Source: Bordetella flabilis (GTDB lineage: Bacteria > Pseudomonadota > Gammaproteobacteria > Burkholderiales > Burkholderiaceae_B). Taken from it: a DNA stretch of 64,000 nt. The translations under genes and the position numbers were made by a program. The stretch covers positions 4,650,001 through 4,714,000 of the forward strand of contig NZ_CP016172.1 in assembly GCF_001676725.1 (NCBI RefSeq), read 5' to 3'. Positions 8,423-17,171 of this stretch are shown here, piece after piece (the stretch's first letter is position 1; every line of letters begins with the position of its first letter). Below the pieces are notes generated by a model. The model was not told the origin of the DNA and did no database searches. It worked only from the letters and a program-made list of their open reading frames with translations.

Positions 8423-9171
8423 GCCGGCGCCTGCGCTTCAGCGCACATGGCCGCCCCTTCCTGCCACGCCTCGGAAAGTCCACGCGCGCGCTTGAGGTTC
8501 TCGTCCGTCATGACCTGGGCCGTCTTTCCCCATGCGACCATCCGGCGGGAAATCAGCAGGGTCTGGGGAAAGTATGACCGTACCTGCTCGTAGTCGTGCA
8601 ATACGGCAATGACGGTACGCCCGTCGTGATGCCAGCGCCGAATGACATCGAACAGGTCGCGGGTCGTCGCGTCGTCGATCGCAGTGAAGGGCTCATCCAG
8701 CAGCACCACACGCACGTCCTGCAGCAACAGGCGCGCGAACAGGACACGCTGCATCTGTCCACCTGAAAGCGAGCCGACATGACGACGCTCGAAACCCTCC
8801 AGACCTACGGCCGCCAGCGCGGACGCGGCCTCGCGGGCAATGGCTCGGGTCACCCCGCGCAACGGCCCGATACGTCTCCACGCTCCAAGGAGCACGACAT
8901 CCGCCACGGTCAGCGGGAATTGGCGTTCGATGCTGGTGGCCTGCGGCAGGTAGCCGAAGTGCTCCGGCTTGAGCGAGCCGAAATCGATCAGCCCTTCGAT
9001 CTGGCATGCTTCGCCCATCATCGACTTGAGCAAGGTCGACTTCCCGGCACCGTTCGGCCCCACGATGGCGGTCAGGCTACCCGGCTCGAACGTTCCGGAT
9101 AAATGATGCACCGCCGGGTGTCGGTCGTAGCTCAGCGTCACATCGGAAAAGCGGATGGCGTGACTGTTCAT
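8419..9171 (-). CDS. znuC: zinc ABC transporter ATP-binding protein
   Basis: A 250-residue ABC ATPase. Walker A GPNGAGKS lies near residue 38, the Q-loop near YLPQ, signature LSGGQMQR near 135, Walker B VVLLDEPFTAID near 155 and the switch histidine in AVLHD near 188. The ATG at 9171 is chosen because it overlaps the stop of a 48-residue upstream ORF (ATGA) and because the frame further upstream is not ABC-like. It powers ZnuB-mediated zinc import. Confidence 0.92.
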   Translation of the reverse strand: MNSHAIRFSDVTLSYDRHPAVHHLSGTFEPGSLTAIVGPNGAGKSTLLKSMMGEACQIEGLIDFGSLKPEHFGYLPQATSIERQFPLTVADVVLLGAWRRIGPLRGVTRAIAREAASALAAVGLEGFERRHVGSLSGGQMQRVLFARLLLQDVRVVLLDEPFTAIDDATTRDLFDVIRRWHHDGRTVIAVLHDYEQVRSYFPQTLLISRRMVAWGKTAQVMTDENLKRARGLSEAWQEGAAMCAEAQAPA

Positions 9172-9314
9172 GGGAGCGCCACGGCCCAGGCGATGGCGGC
9201 CCAAAGTGCCGATAGAACGATCGAGACGCACAGCACGCGACGTACGGCGCCCCAGGCCATGGCGGACCGCAGGAATGCGTCATTCCCGTCGGCGGTGGAT
9301 TTTCTACGTGGCAT
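9168..9314 (-). CDS. 48-residue single-pass membrane ORF leading the znu operon
   Basis: A short frame from ATG 9314 overlaps the znuC start by four bases (ATGA). The product has a basic start (MPRRKSTADG) and one membrane segment of about 22 residues near the C-terminus (VLCVSIVLSALWAAIAWAV). It is the first ORF after the Zur-box promoter. Overlap with znuC, a transmembrane segment and its position argue for a real leader peptide or small transporter partner, but no strong ribosome-binding site is visible and I know no named family. Function not assigned. Confidence 0.5.
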   Translation of the reverse strand: MPRRKSTADGNDAFLRSAMAWGAVRRVLCVSIVLSALWAAIAWAVALP

Positions 9315-9363
9315 TGTGCGTATGTCGGCCCGCAGCTGCCCGCGGGATTGCGTGTTTTCGTTA

Positions 9364-9378
9364 TGTTATATCATAACA
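9364..9378. promoter_or_regulatory. Zur box upstream of the znu operon
   Basis: TGTTATATCATAACA is a palindrome with perfect 6-base arms and a 3-base centre, inside the only AT-rich patch of this GC-rich stretch. It matches the TGTTAT-N3-ATAACA core of proteobacterial Zur operators. It lies 50 bp upstream of the 48-residue ORF that opens znuCBA, a position suited to zinc-dependent repression. The same box could also affect the opposite strand, but no gene starts there. Confidence 0.8.
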
Positions 9379-9535
9379 GACGCAATGGACATGGCGTCCT
9401 CGGGTGCGCCCGGCGTGCAGCCGGCCGTCCACGGCAATCGGATTTCGGGCATGCCCCGGCGCGGTAGCATGGCCGTCGTGACCGTGGGCAAGCGCCACGG
9501 CCACGACTACGCTTGGCTAAGTCCGGCGGTCCGCG

Positions 9536-10699
9536 CTACTGGTCCACGACAAAGCCATCGAAATGCGGTCGCATGCTGATGGGCTTGGAGAGCGGCGGCC
9601 GGATCCGTTGTGCATCGGGCAGCAGACACATGCCCAGGCCAGGCCGGGTCGGAATGCTGACGAAGCCATTGTCCGGCAACGGCACTTCGTCGACCACATT
9701 GCTGCCCAGATGTTCCGGCCGACTTTCGAAAATGCCGGCTTCGAATCCTGTCGCGTACTCCTGGATCGCGAAGTTCGGGATCGCGGCTGCCAGCTGCAGG
9801 CAGGCCGCCAGGCCGACGGGCGACAAGGGATTGTGCGGAACAACCTGCACATGGTGCGCCTCGGCCATGGCCGCGACTTTCCGGCCGCCGGTGATACCGC
9901 CGCACAGGCACAGGTCCACGCGCGCGAACTCCACCGCATTGCGGGCCAGCAGCGCCTGGAACTCGTAGATGGTGGCGAACCGTTCCCCGGTCGCGATGGG
10001 CACGCGGACCTTGTCGGCGACGCGCGCCATGGCGTCGGGCCCTTCCGGCCGGATGGGGTCTTCCACGAACATGGGATGGGTATGTTCGATCGCGTCGACA
10101 AAGGTGATCGCTTCGGCCGGCGTGAGACGGCGATGAAGCTCGATGAGCAGGTCGACACGGTCGCCTACCACCTCCCGCATGCGTTCTACATTGTCGACGG
10201 CATCGCGCATCTTCTTGATGTGGGTCTTGAACCACACCTGTTCATTGCCCTCATCCAGGAAAGGATTCAAATGACCGAAGGCATTGAAGCCGGCCTCCAT
10301 CTTGGCCTGGCACTCAACGAGGATCTTGTCGATCGAATTTTCGTAGACATGCCCGTAGATGCGGGCTTTCTTGCGTACGGCGCCGCCCAGCAGTTCATAT
10401 ATCGGCACGCCGAGCGCCTGTCCCTTGATATCCCACAAGGCTATATCGATGGCGGAAATCGCCGCATTGATCGCCAGGCCCTGGAAGTAGCTGAAGCGAT
10501 GCATCACATTCCAGTGATGCTCGATGTCGAAAGCCGACTTTCCCTCCAGGTATTCCGCGAAGCGCTTTATCGCGGCGCCCGCGGCTTCAATATGGCCCCA
10601 CGTGCCGGCCTCGCCGACACCCACCAGGCCCGAGTCGGTTTCCACACGGGCGTACATGAACTGGCCTACATGCAGGGGCTCGACGCGCTTGATCTTCAT
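9536..10699 (-). CDS. enolase-superfamily dehydratase (mandelate racemase/muconate lactonizing type)
   Basis: A 387-residue member of the mandelate racemase-like enolase superfamily, acid-sugar dehydratases that use Mg2+ to stabilise an enolate. Seen are ALWDIKGQALGVPIYELLGG near 95-115, metal-ligand segments ELH near 210, FVEDPI near 235 and ATGERF near 262, and HNPLSPVG near 310, which has the general acid/base histidine position. This resembles galactonate/gluconate-type dehydratases but the substrate is uncertain. GAGG is 8 bp from ATG 10699 and only 2 bp from ATG 10705, so the inner start is preferred. The preceding gene is a Bug protein, suggesting import and dehydration of one sugar acid. 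Confidence 0.9.
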   Translation of the reverse strand: MKIKRVEPLHVGQFMYARVETDSGLVGVGEAGTWGHIEAAGAAIKRFAEYLEGKSAFDIEHHWNVMHRFSYFQGLAINAAISAIDIALWDIKGQALGVPIYELLGGAVRKKARIYGHVYENSIDKILVECQAKMEAGFNAFGHLNPFLDEGNEQVWFKTHIKKMRDAVDNVERMREVVGDRVDLLIELHRRLTPAEAITFVDAIEHTHPMFVEDPIRPEGPDAMARVADKVRVPIATGERFATIYEFQALLARNAVEFARVDLCLCGGITGGRKVAAMAEAHHVQVVPHNPLSPVGLAACLQLAAAIPNFAIQEYATGFEAGIFESRPEHLGSNVVDEVPLPDNGFVSIPTRPGLGMCLLPDAQRIRPPLSKPISMRPHFDGFVVDQ

Positions 10700-10735
10700 A
10701 GCCATATCCTCTGTATCGAACGTAAATCAGGTTGG

Positions 10736-11734
10736 TTATTTCGCCTGCGCGCTGCTCGCGTGCAACATGGCGCTCCAGCGCTGCGTTTCGGCGAGCACAC
10801 GTTCCTTGGCGCCGGCGGGGGTTCCGCCCAGCGGGACGCCGCCGGCGCCATCCAGGCGTGCCAGGAAGTCTGGATCCTTCAAGGCCTGGTTCACTCCTTT
10901 GGCGATCGCATCGATGACCGGCTTGGGCGTGCCCTCCGGCGCGGCTAGGCCGAACCAATTGCTGATCTCGAAACCGGGCAGGCCTGCTTCGGCCGCGGTC
11001 GGTACGTCCGGCACGGCCGAGACGCGTTGGGACCGGGCCACCGCCAGGGCGCGCAACCGCCCGTCCTTGATCATCGGCGCAACCGTCGGCGCGGCGGTAA
11101 TCAGCATCTGGATCTGGCCGCCGAGCAGGTCCTGCAACGCGGGCCCGGATCCTCGATACGGCACGTGCAGGATCTCCGCACCGGTCAACTGGCGAAACAA
11201 TTCGCCGGCCAGGTGAGGGCCGCTGCCCACGCCACCGGAGCCATAGGTGATCTTGCCGGGATTGCTCTTCGCGTAGGCGATGAACTCCTTCAGGGTGTGG
11301 GCCGGCACGTTGCTGTTGATCACCAGCACGAAAGGAGTCTCGGCGACCAGCACGGCGGGTTCCAATGACTGCACGGGGTCGAAGGTGAGACCCGGCACGA
11401 GTTCCTTGACGACAGTCGACGTGATCTCGTTCATGAACAGCGTGTGCCCGTCCGGCCTGGCCCGGGCGACGGCGGACATGGCGATCGTGCCGCTCGCCCC
11501 GGGCCGGTTCTCCACCACGAAGGTGCCGCCCATGACCTGGGTGAGTTTTACGCTAAGCAGGCGCGCCACGACGTCTGTCGCCCCGCCCGGCGAATAGGGC
11601 ACCAGGATCGATACCGGCCGGTCGCCGGGATAGGCCGGCTCGGCACGTGCACTGAATGGGGCGGCCGCAAGACCGATGATAGTCAGGATCTGCAGCGCTT
11701 TGCTGCCGCCGCGTACCAGTCGCTTGAATGACAT
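10736..11734 (-). CDS. Bug/TctC-family periplasmic solute-binding protein
   Basis: A 332-residue Bug-family receptor. A Sec signal peptide spans about residues 1-31 (cleaved after FSARA). The fold's ligand loops are visible: VPYSPGGATDVVARLL and ENRPGASGTIAMSAVA. GAGGAGACTGGC precedes the ATG. It is directly upstream of the enolase-superfamily enzyme (about 37 bp) and divergent from a LysR gene, which together look like a LysR-controlled sugar-acid catabolic unit lacking its own membrane permease. Confidence 0.92.
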   Translation of the reverse strand: MSFKRLVRGGSKALQILTIIGLAAAPFSARAEPAYPGDRPVSILVPYSPGGATDVVARLLSVKLTQVMGGTFVVENRPGASGTIAMSAVARARPDGHTLFMNEITSTVVKELVPGLTFDPVQSLEPAVLVAETPFVLVINSNVPAHTLKEFIAYAKSNPGKITYGSGGVGSGPHLAGELFRQLTGAEILHVPYRGSGPALQDLLGGQIQMLITAAPTVAPMIKDGRLRALAVARSQRVSAVPDVPTAAEAGLPGFEISNWFGLAAPEGTPKPVIDAIAKGVNQALKDPDFLARLDGAGGVPLGGTPAGAKERVLAETQRWSAMLHASSAQAK

Positions 11735-11874
11735 GCCAGTCTCCTCGTTTTAGCCATCGCGCTGGGCCGCGGAACCGGATCGGCAGGGCAATGGATTGTT
11801 TGAGGAATCGACTTTAGTGCCACTAGAATCGGAACGATCATCGCGAAAGTTATTCCATTATTTTGTTTGGGTTA

Positions 11875-12819
11875 ATGATGAGTTCACCTACGGTTCTGTC
11901 GGAAATGGCGTTCTTCACCCGGATTGCGCGTGGTCCCAGCCTGGCGGCGGCAGCCCGCGAAATGGGACTGAGCGCCCCTGCCGTCACCAAGCGACTGGCG
12001 CAGATGGAATCACGGCTGGACGTGCAGTTGCTGACGCGCACGACGCGCAGGATGCAACTGACCGAGGAAGGCGAAATCTATTTGATGCACGCGCGGCGGA
12101 TCCTGGCCGATATCGACGACATGGAGCGCCATGTGTCGAATGCCCGCCGGATTCCCAAGGGATTGCTGCGCGTCAACGCTACCCTGGGCTTCGGCCGGAA
12201 TCATGTGGCGCCCCTGTTGTCCCATTTCCGCAAGCGCTATCCAGGCGTGGACGTCCAGTTGCAGCTGACCGTGGCGCCGCCGCCCCTTACCGAAGGCTCT
12301 TTCGACGTATGCATCCATTTCGGCGAGCCGCCCGATGCACGCGTCATCGCGCGGCCCATTGCCGCGAACCGGCGCATCCTGTGCGCGTCTCCCGCCTATA
12401 TCGAGAAGCACGGCGAACCCAGGTCCTTGGCCGATCTGCCCAAGCACGCGTGCATCGACATCCGGCACGGCGACGAAACGCACGGCGTCTGGCGCTTCCA
12501 GCAAGGCAGGAAAACGAACACCGTGAAGGTGAACGTACATATGAGCACGAACGACGGCGAAATCGCGGTCCGCTGGGCGCTCGACGGGCACGGCATCATT
12601 CTGCGCGCGGAATGGGATGTCGCCCGGCATGTCGCGGCCGGCCGTCTCCAGCAGGTGCTGGCGCGCTATCGCACCTACCCCGCCGATATTTACGCGGTAT
12701 ACCCGGCCCGCCACCAGTATGCGGGCCGGGTGATCGCGTTTGTCGACTTCATGCAGCAGGCATTTTCGGGAAGAACCCCGGGAGCGTCATGGTCCGGCCG
12801 TATGGGCCACCATTCGTGA
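11875..12819 (+). CDS. LysR-family transcriptional regulator
   Basis: A LysR-type regulator of about 314 residues; helix-turn-helix at about 20-43 (LAAAAREMGLSAPAVTKRLA), with SRLDVQLLTRTTRRMQLTEEG as the usual wing, and an effector domain from about residue 92. It belongs to the RTTRR-containing group related to DmlR-type regulators. ATG 11875 and ATG 11878 are adjacent; the TTG at 11863 is less likely. It is divergent from the Bug-dehydratase pair over about 140 bp and is its likely regulator. Confidence 0.9.
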   Translation: MMSSPTVLSEMAFFTRIARGPSLAAAAREMGLSAPAVTKRLAQMESRLDVQLLTRTTRRMQLTEEGEIYLMHARRILADIDDMERHVSNARRIPKGLLRVNATLGFGRNHVAPLLSHFRKRYPGVDVQLQLTVAPPPLTEGSFDVCIHFGEPPDARVIARPIAANRRILCASPAYIEKHGEPRSLADLPKHACIDIRHGDETHGVWRFQQGRKTNTVKVNVHMSTNDGEIAVRWALDGHGIILRAEWDVARHVAAGRLQQVLARYRTYPADIYAVYPARHQYAGRVIAFVDFMQQAFSGRTPGASWSGRMGHHS

Positions 12820-12841
12820 AATGGCTCGCCCATACGATGGC

Positions 12842-13717
12842 TTACGCCTGCCTCGCCAGGCCCAGCGGAATCTTCAGATACCGCACGCCATTGGACTCCG
12901 CCTGCGGTAGCTGGCCTGCCCGGATGTTGACTTGTATCGACGGCAGCAACAGCACGGGAGGCGGCAGGGTCGCATCGCGCTTTTCCCGCATGGCCACGTA
13001 TTCATCCTCGCTCACGCCATCATGCACGTGCACGTTGCGCGCGCGTTGCTCGGCGACGGTGGTTTCCCAGGCATAGACATCGCGCCCCGGAGCCTTGTAG
13101 TCATGGCACATGAATAGCCGCGTTTCGGGCGGCAGCGCCAGCAGGCGGCGGATCGAGCGGTACAGCGTGCGCGCGTCGCCGCCGGGAAAGTCGGCGCGTG
13201 CCGTACCGTAATCGGGCATGAACAGGGTGTCGCCGACGAAGACGGCATCGTCGATGCGATAGGCGATGCAGGCCGGCGTGTGGCCGGGCGTATACAGGAC
13301 GTGCACCTCGAGATCGCCCAGTGCAAGCGTATCGCCGTCCTTGAGCAGTCGATCGAACTCGCTGCCGTCTTCGGAGACATCCGGCACGTTGAAGATGGGC
13401 CGGAAGATGGTCTGGACATCGCGGATATGTTCGCCGATGGCGACGCGGGCACCGGTACGCTGCTTGATGTACGGGGCGGCGCTGAGGTGATCGGCATGGG
13501 CATGCGTTTCCAGCACCCAGGCGATCGTCACGCCGGCCTTGCTGGCAGCGTCCAGGACATGGTCCGCGGCGGCCGTGGAGGCCTTTCCGCTGCGATGGTC
13601 ATAGTCCAGTACGGGGTCGATGACAGCGCCAATCCCGCTCACGGGATCCGCGACGAGGTAAGTCACGGTGTGAGTCGGTTCGTCGAAGAATGCCTGGATG
13701 CGGGCGAGCGAGCGCAT
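12842..13717 (-). CDS. metallo-beta-lactamase-fold hydrolase (Blh/ETHE1-like persulfide dioxygenase type)
   Basis: A 291-residue MBL-fold enzyme. The metal motif THAHADH is near residue 69, and further histidine/aspartate ligands lie in YTPGHTPACIAY, VGDTLFMPDYG and MCHDY. The HADHL and DYGTARADFPGGDA segments resemble the Blh/ETHE1-type glutathione persulfide dioxygenases of sulfur detoxification, though glyoxalase II activity cannot be excluded. AAGGAG abuts the ATG at 13723 with no spacer and is 6 bp from the ATG at 13717, which fixes the start. No BigR or sulfurtransferase gene is adjacent. Confidence 0.88.
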   Translation of the reverse strand: MRSLARIQAFFDEPTHTVTYLVADPVSGIGAVIDPVLDYDHRSGKASTAAADHVLDAASKAGVTIAWVLETHAHADHLSAAPYIKQRTGARVAIGEHIRDVQTIFRPIFNVPDVSEDGSEFDRLLKDGDTLALGDLEVHVLYTPGHTPACIAYRIDDAVFVGDTLFMPDYGTARADFPGGDARTLYRSIRRLLALPPETRLFMCHDYKAPGRDVYAWETTVAEQRARNVHVHDGVSEDEYVAMREKRDATLPPPVLLLPSIQVNIRAGQLPQAESNGVRYLKIPLGLARQA

Positions 13718-14029
13718 GAACATCTCCTTGGAATGAGAGTCTCCCCGGCCGCCACGATAACCCGGATGGGCGCGCACCGGTTGACGGCGGCATGCCGCCC
13801 ATAAGGCCGAGGCCGGCGCGGTGCCAACCGGAGCGGTGCCAACCGACGCGGTCCGAGGCATCCCGATGCGTGCCGGCGATTCGCAAGTTCCGCTTGTCGA
13901 TCCAGCAAGCCTTCCATGGCTGGGCAGCGGCCGGCGCGGCACCTAAAGTGGCATCCAACGCGTCACGCCGAATCAATGCTGCCAGACGCGCAAAGCATCG
14001 ACTTTCCATCCCAATCCAGGAGCAATGCC
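13718..14029. other. 312-bp intergenic region with a 15-bp tandem repeat
   Basis: Between the divergent MBL and SDR genes no further gene is credible. GCGGTGCCAACCG occurs at 13818-13830 and again at 13833-13845 (15-bp period), with a third partial copy following. AGGAG at 14018-14022 serves the SDR gene. Promoters for both genes must lie here but no clear -35/-10 pair stands out. Confidence 0.5.
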
Positions 14030-14890
14030 ATGACCACGAAAACTTCCAACCGGAACATCAAGCGTGTTTGGTTCATCACGGGCGCGTCGCGCGGGCTCGG
14101 CGCATTGATCGCCGAAGCCGCCCTGGCCGACGGCAACGCGGTGGTGGCCGCCGGCCGCAACATCGCCGCCGTGGCCGAACGCTTCGGCGACGCGCCCAAC
14201 GTGCTGCCGGTGCAGTTGGACGTGACGGATGAAACCCAGGCACGCGCCGCGGTAGCGGCCGCCGTGGCGCGCTTCGGCCGCATCGACGTGTTGATCAACA
14301 ACGCCGGCTTCGGCCTGCTGGGCGCGGTCGAGGAAGCGGACGACGCGGATGTGCGCCGGCTGTACGACACCAACGTTTTCGGGCTGCTCAATGTGACGCG
14401 CGCGGTGCTCCCGCAGATGCGCGCGCAGAAGTCCGGGCATATCCTCAACATTTCCTCCATCGGCGGCTATCGCGGTGCGGCGGGATACGGCGTCTACTCC
14501 TCCACCAAGTTTGCGGTGGAAGGCCTGACCGAGGCGCTGCATGACGAACTGGCGCCGCTGGGCATACGCGCCACCGTGGTGGAACCGGGATACTTCCGCA
14601 CGGACTTCCTGGACGCATCGTCACTGGTGAGATCGCCGCGCGTCATCGCCGACTATGCAGCCACGGTGGGCGCCGTGCGCGAACGCGCCAGTGCGGCCAA
14701 CCACCAGCAGCCGGGCGACCCGCTGCGACTGGCTGCGGCCATGATCAAGCTGGTCGATGCCGAACAGCCACCGCTGCGGATGCCCTTTGGCACCGATACC
14801 CTGGCCGCCATCGCCAGCAAAAATGCGCATGTCACCGCCGAGACCGCAGCATGGGCGGAACTGGCGGCATCGACCGACTTTGCCCGATAG
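14030..14890 (+). CDS. short-chain dehydrogenase/reductase
   Basis: A 286-residue classical SDR. The NAD(P)-binding TGASRGLG is at about 17-24, NNAG near 87-90, catalytic Ser in NISSIGG near 140 and YSSTK (YxxxK) near 153. Arginine after the glycine motif (GASRG) and AAGRN favour NADP(H). AGGAG is 7 bp before ATG 14030. Substrate unknown. It converges on a LysR gene. Confidence 0.92.
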   Translation: MTTKTSNRNIKRVWFITGASRGLGALIAEAALADGNAVVAAGRNIAAVAERFGDAPNVLPVQLDVTDETQARAAVAAAVARFGRIDVLINNAGFGLLGAVEEADDADVRRLYDTNVFGLLNVTRAVLPQMRAQKSGHILNISSIGGYRGAAGYGVYSSTKFAVEGLTEALHDELAPLGIRATVVEPGYFRTDFLDASSLVRSPRVIADYAATVGAVRERASAANHQQPGDPLRLAAAMIKLVDAEQPPLRMPFGTDTLAAIASKNAHVTAETAAWAELAASTDFAR

Positions 14891-15020
14891 CCGCGGTGGT
14901 GCGCTGCCTTCTCGACAAGCCGCTGCGATCGACCGTGTCGGCCGTGACGCCGGATCATTCGGCGGCATGGGCGCACGGCGAGGGGCGCGAGGCGAAAGGC
15001 GACAGCGCGAAGCGTGCCGC

Positions 15021-15971
15021 CTAGCGGCTACGTGCGGCGTCGGCTGCGCCCAATTCCTCGGCGCCCAGATACCACTCCGCGGTGGACCGCAGGCGGTCCA
15101 GCATGAAGTCGATGAACACGCGCACGCGCGCCGGCATCTGTGCCCGACGTGCGTAGCAGAGGTACATGGCCATGCTTTCGACGACGTGCGGCAGCAACAG
15201 GGGCACCAGGCGGCGTTCACGAATCAGCGGCACCGCCGTGAAACTGGCCAACTGGCCTATGCCCAGCCCGGCCAGCACCGCGCGCGTTTCCAATTCCGGA
15301 TCATTCGTCTGGATGGCCGGCACGATGTCGCGGGAGACCACCTCGTCGCCGACCTGGAATTCCCACGGCACGACCTTGCCGGTGTTCGGTTGCAGGAAGC
15401 CGGTGCAGCGGTGCGTAGCGAGGTCGTCGATCTGGTTGGGCGCGCCGTGCTGCGCCAGATAGGCGGGGGACGCACACACGATGAGCTGTATCGGCAGCAC
15501 GCGGCGCGCGATGATGCCATCGTCCGGCTGTACCCGCGCGCGAAACCCCACGTCGATACGTTCCGCCACCCAGTCCTGGAAGCGGTCTTCCAATTGGATA
15601 TCGAGCTGCACATCGGGATGGGCCTGCGCGAAGGCCTCGAACATGGGCCACAGGACGTGGCTGCCCAGGGTGCGCGGCGCGGTGACCCGCAGCGGGCCGG
15701 CGGCGGCCTCGCGCCCCGCGCGCGCGTTGTGCAGGGCCTCCGTCAAGGCGTCGAGCGGAGGTTGGACCGACTCGAGGAAGCGGCGCCCTTCCTCCGTCAG
15801 GCTGAGCCGGCGCGTGGTGCGATGGAACAGCCTGACGTCCAAATGCTTTTCCAATTGCGCGACGGCCAGGCTGGCGGCCTGCGGCGTCACACCCTGCTCT
15901 ACGGCGGCCTTGCGCAGGCTGCCGAGGACCGCAGTGCGGACGAAAAGCGAAATGGCGCGGATCTCGTTCAC
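15021..15971 (-). CDS. LysR-family transcriptional regulator
   Basis: A 316-residue LysR protein starting at GTG 15971, with GAGG about 10 bp upstream. Helix-turn-helix at about 17-40 (LRKAAVEQGVTPQAASLAVA), then the HRTTRRLSLTEEG segment typical of the CrgA/DmlR-like group, and an effector domain with the characteristic RVTAPRTLG start near residue 96. It lies 51 bp downstream of the Tat-exported oxidoreductase on the same strand and converges with the SDR gene; either could be its target. Confidence 0.9.
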   Translation of the reverse strand: MNEIRAISLFVRTAVLGSLRKAAVEQGVTPQAASLAVAQLEKHLDVRLFHRTTRRLSLTEEGRRFLESVQPPLDALTEALHNARAGREAAAGPLRVTAPRTLGSHVLWPMFEAFAQAHPDVQLDIQLEDRFQDWVAERIDVGFRARVQPDDGIIARRVLPIQLIVCASPAYLAQHGAPNQIDDLATHRCTGFLQPNTGKVVPWEFQVGDEVVSRDIVPAIQTNDPELETRAVLAGLGIGQLASFTAVPLIRERRLVPLLLPHVVESMAMYLCYARRAQMPARVRVFIDFMLDRLRSTAEWYLGAEELGAADAARSR

Positions 15972-16022
15972 GGATGGCGGGTCCTCAAAATGGCGCGTAT
16001 GGCATTCACGACAAGCACGCCG

Positions 16023-16760
16023 TCATGGTGGAGATGTGGCCGGCAGACCCAGGCGGCGGCGCAGTTCCGGGGCGGTTTCGGCGACCAGCCATCCCGGGCC
16101 GCCGGGCTGCGTCAGCCGCGCCGCCGCCAGGGGCCCGATCACGACCGGCTCCAGGCCCGCATCCCGTATCAGGCGTGAAGCGACCGCCAAGGCATCGGCG
16201 TCGTCGCCGGCAATCGGGATCGCCAACGGCGTCCCCGCGCGGTGCGCCTGGCTGCCCACGGTGCTGGCGCCCAGGGAATTGAACGCACGCACCAGGCGGG
16301 TGCCTGGCAGCAGCGCGGCGGACGTCAGGCCCACACCGTCATGCAAGGCCGGTTCGGCGATGGGACCATCCCGCCCCGGGAATGGATTGCAGGCGTCGAG
16401 CACGACCTTGCCGTGCATCGGTTCGGCCAGCTCGCGGCCCAGCGCCGGCAAGGCGCCATAGGGCACCGCGACGAAAAGCACGTCGCCATAGCGCGCGGCT
16501 TCGGCCGGCGTTCCCGTCGACGCGAGAGGACCCAGGCGGCCGGCCAGGGCTTTCAGCGTATCCGGATGGCGGGACGAGAACATGACGGAATACCCCGCTC
16601 GCACCCAGAGGCCGCCCACGGTCCCGCCTACATTGCCAGCGCCGATCACGCCGATACGCGGCTTGGCGTCCGCCATGCCGGCCGCCCGGCTCGCGGGCAG
16701 CACGCTCGTCAAGCCGCCCGTCGCCATGACGCCGAGCCATCTGCGTCGGTTCATGTTCAT
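16023..16760 (-). CDS. Tat-exported NADP/F420-type dinucleotide-binding protein
   Basis: A 245-residue protein with a twin-arginine signal (MNMNRRRWLGVMATGG, cleavage near ASRAAG) in front of a Rossmann domain of the F420-dependent NADP reductase family: IGVIGAGNVGGTVGGLW near 37, FSSRHPD near 59, and the family motif VRAFNSLGA near 150. GGAGG stands 5 bp before ATG 16760. Most homologues I know are cytoplasmic; the Tat signal here suggests the folded protein carries its nucleotide to the periplasm. Substrate and physiological role are unknown. Confidence 0.85.
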   Translation of the reverse strand: MNMNRRRWLGVMATGGLTSVLPASRAAGMADAKPRIGVIGAGNVGGTVGGLWVRAGYSVMFSSRHPDTLKALAGRLGPLASTGTPAEAARYGDVLFVAVPYGALPALGRELAEPMHGKVVLDACNPFPGRDGPIAEPALHDGVGLTSAALLPGTRLVRAFNSLGASTVGSQAHRAGTPLAIPIAGDDADALAVASRLIRDAGLEPVVIGPLAAARLTQPGGPGWLVAETAPELRRRLGLPATSPP

Positions 16761-17097
16761 GATGACCTCCCATGGGGCGCCTGCCACGGCGGCCTGGTTC
16801 GTGTGGGGCGGCGCGTGTTGGCGCGGACGATTGCGCACCGCCGTTCCGATGCGGTGGCGTGAGTCGCCAGGATAGCTTACCCACAGGCGCGCTGGCAGCA
16901 TCACGCGCCTTCAAGCCAGCCCGCGGGCGCGGCGGTGTCGCGCGGCTTGGACCCACGCGCCGCAGGGGTCCCTATGCAGGGGCACTGGGCCACTCCTGCC
17001 GAGCGTCCACCGTCCCCGCGCGGCCCCGGGGCCCTGCAGCCCGCCGCCGCTTGATGTAGAATGCCGGGCTTGCCTCGGTGGCTACCGGGCAACTGCC
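16761..17097. other. 337-bp intergenic region upstream of tRNA-Cys
   Basis: No gene is supported in this very GC-rich stretch. A TAGAAT hexamer at 17057-17062, 35 bp before the mature tRNA end, is a plausible -10 element for tRNA-Cys; no good -35 was recognised. Confidence 0.4.
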
Positions 17098-17171
17098 GGC
17101 GCAATGGCAGAGTGGTTATGCAGCGGATTGCAAATCCGTGTACGTCGGTTCGATTCCGGCTTGCGCCTCCA
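17098..17171 (+). tRNA. tRNA-Cys (GCA)
   Basis: A 74-nt cloverleaf. The acceptor stem GGCGCAA (17098-17104) pairs with TTGCGCC (17161-17167), followed by discriminator T and an encoded CCA. The anticodon GCA is at 17130-17132 inside the stem GGATT/AATCC, and the T-loop GGTTCGATTCC is intact. It reads UGC and UGU cysteine codons. No duplicated 3' end was found nearby, so there is no evidence of an integrated element. Confidence 0.97.

Noticed and set aside
9384..9579. Short plus-strand frame opposite the znu promoter with a KRHGHDYAW segment
   Set aside because: The histidines suggest metal binding but composition is poor, there is no ribosome site, and the 3' part overlaps the dehydratase gene.
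13818..13853. 15-bp tandem repeat as a CRISPR or iteron
   Set aside because: Only two full copies, no spacers, no origin features.
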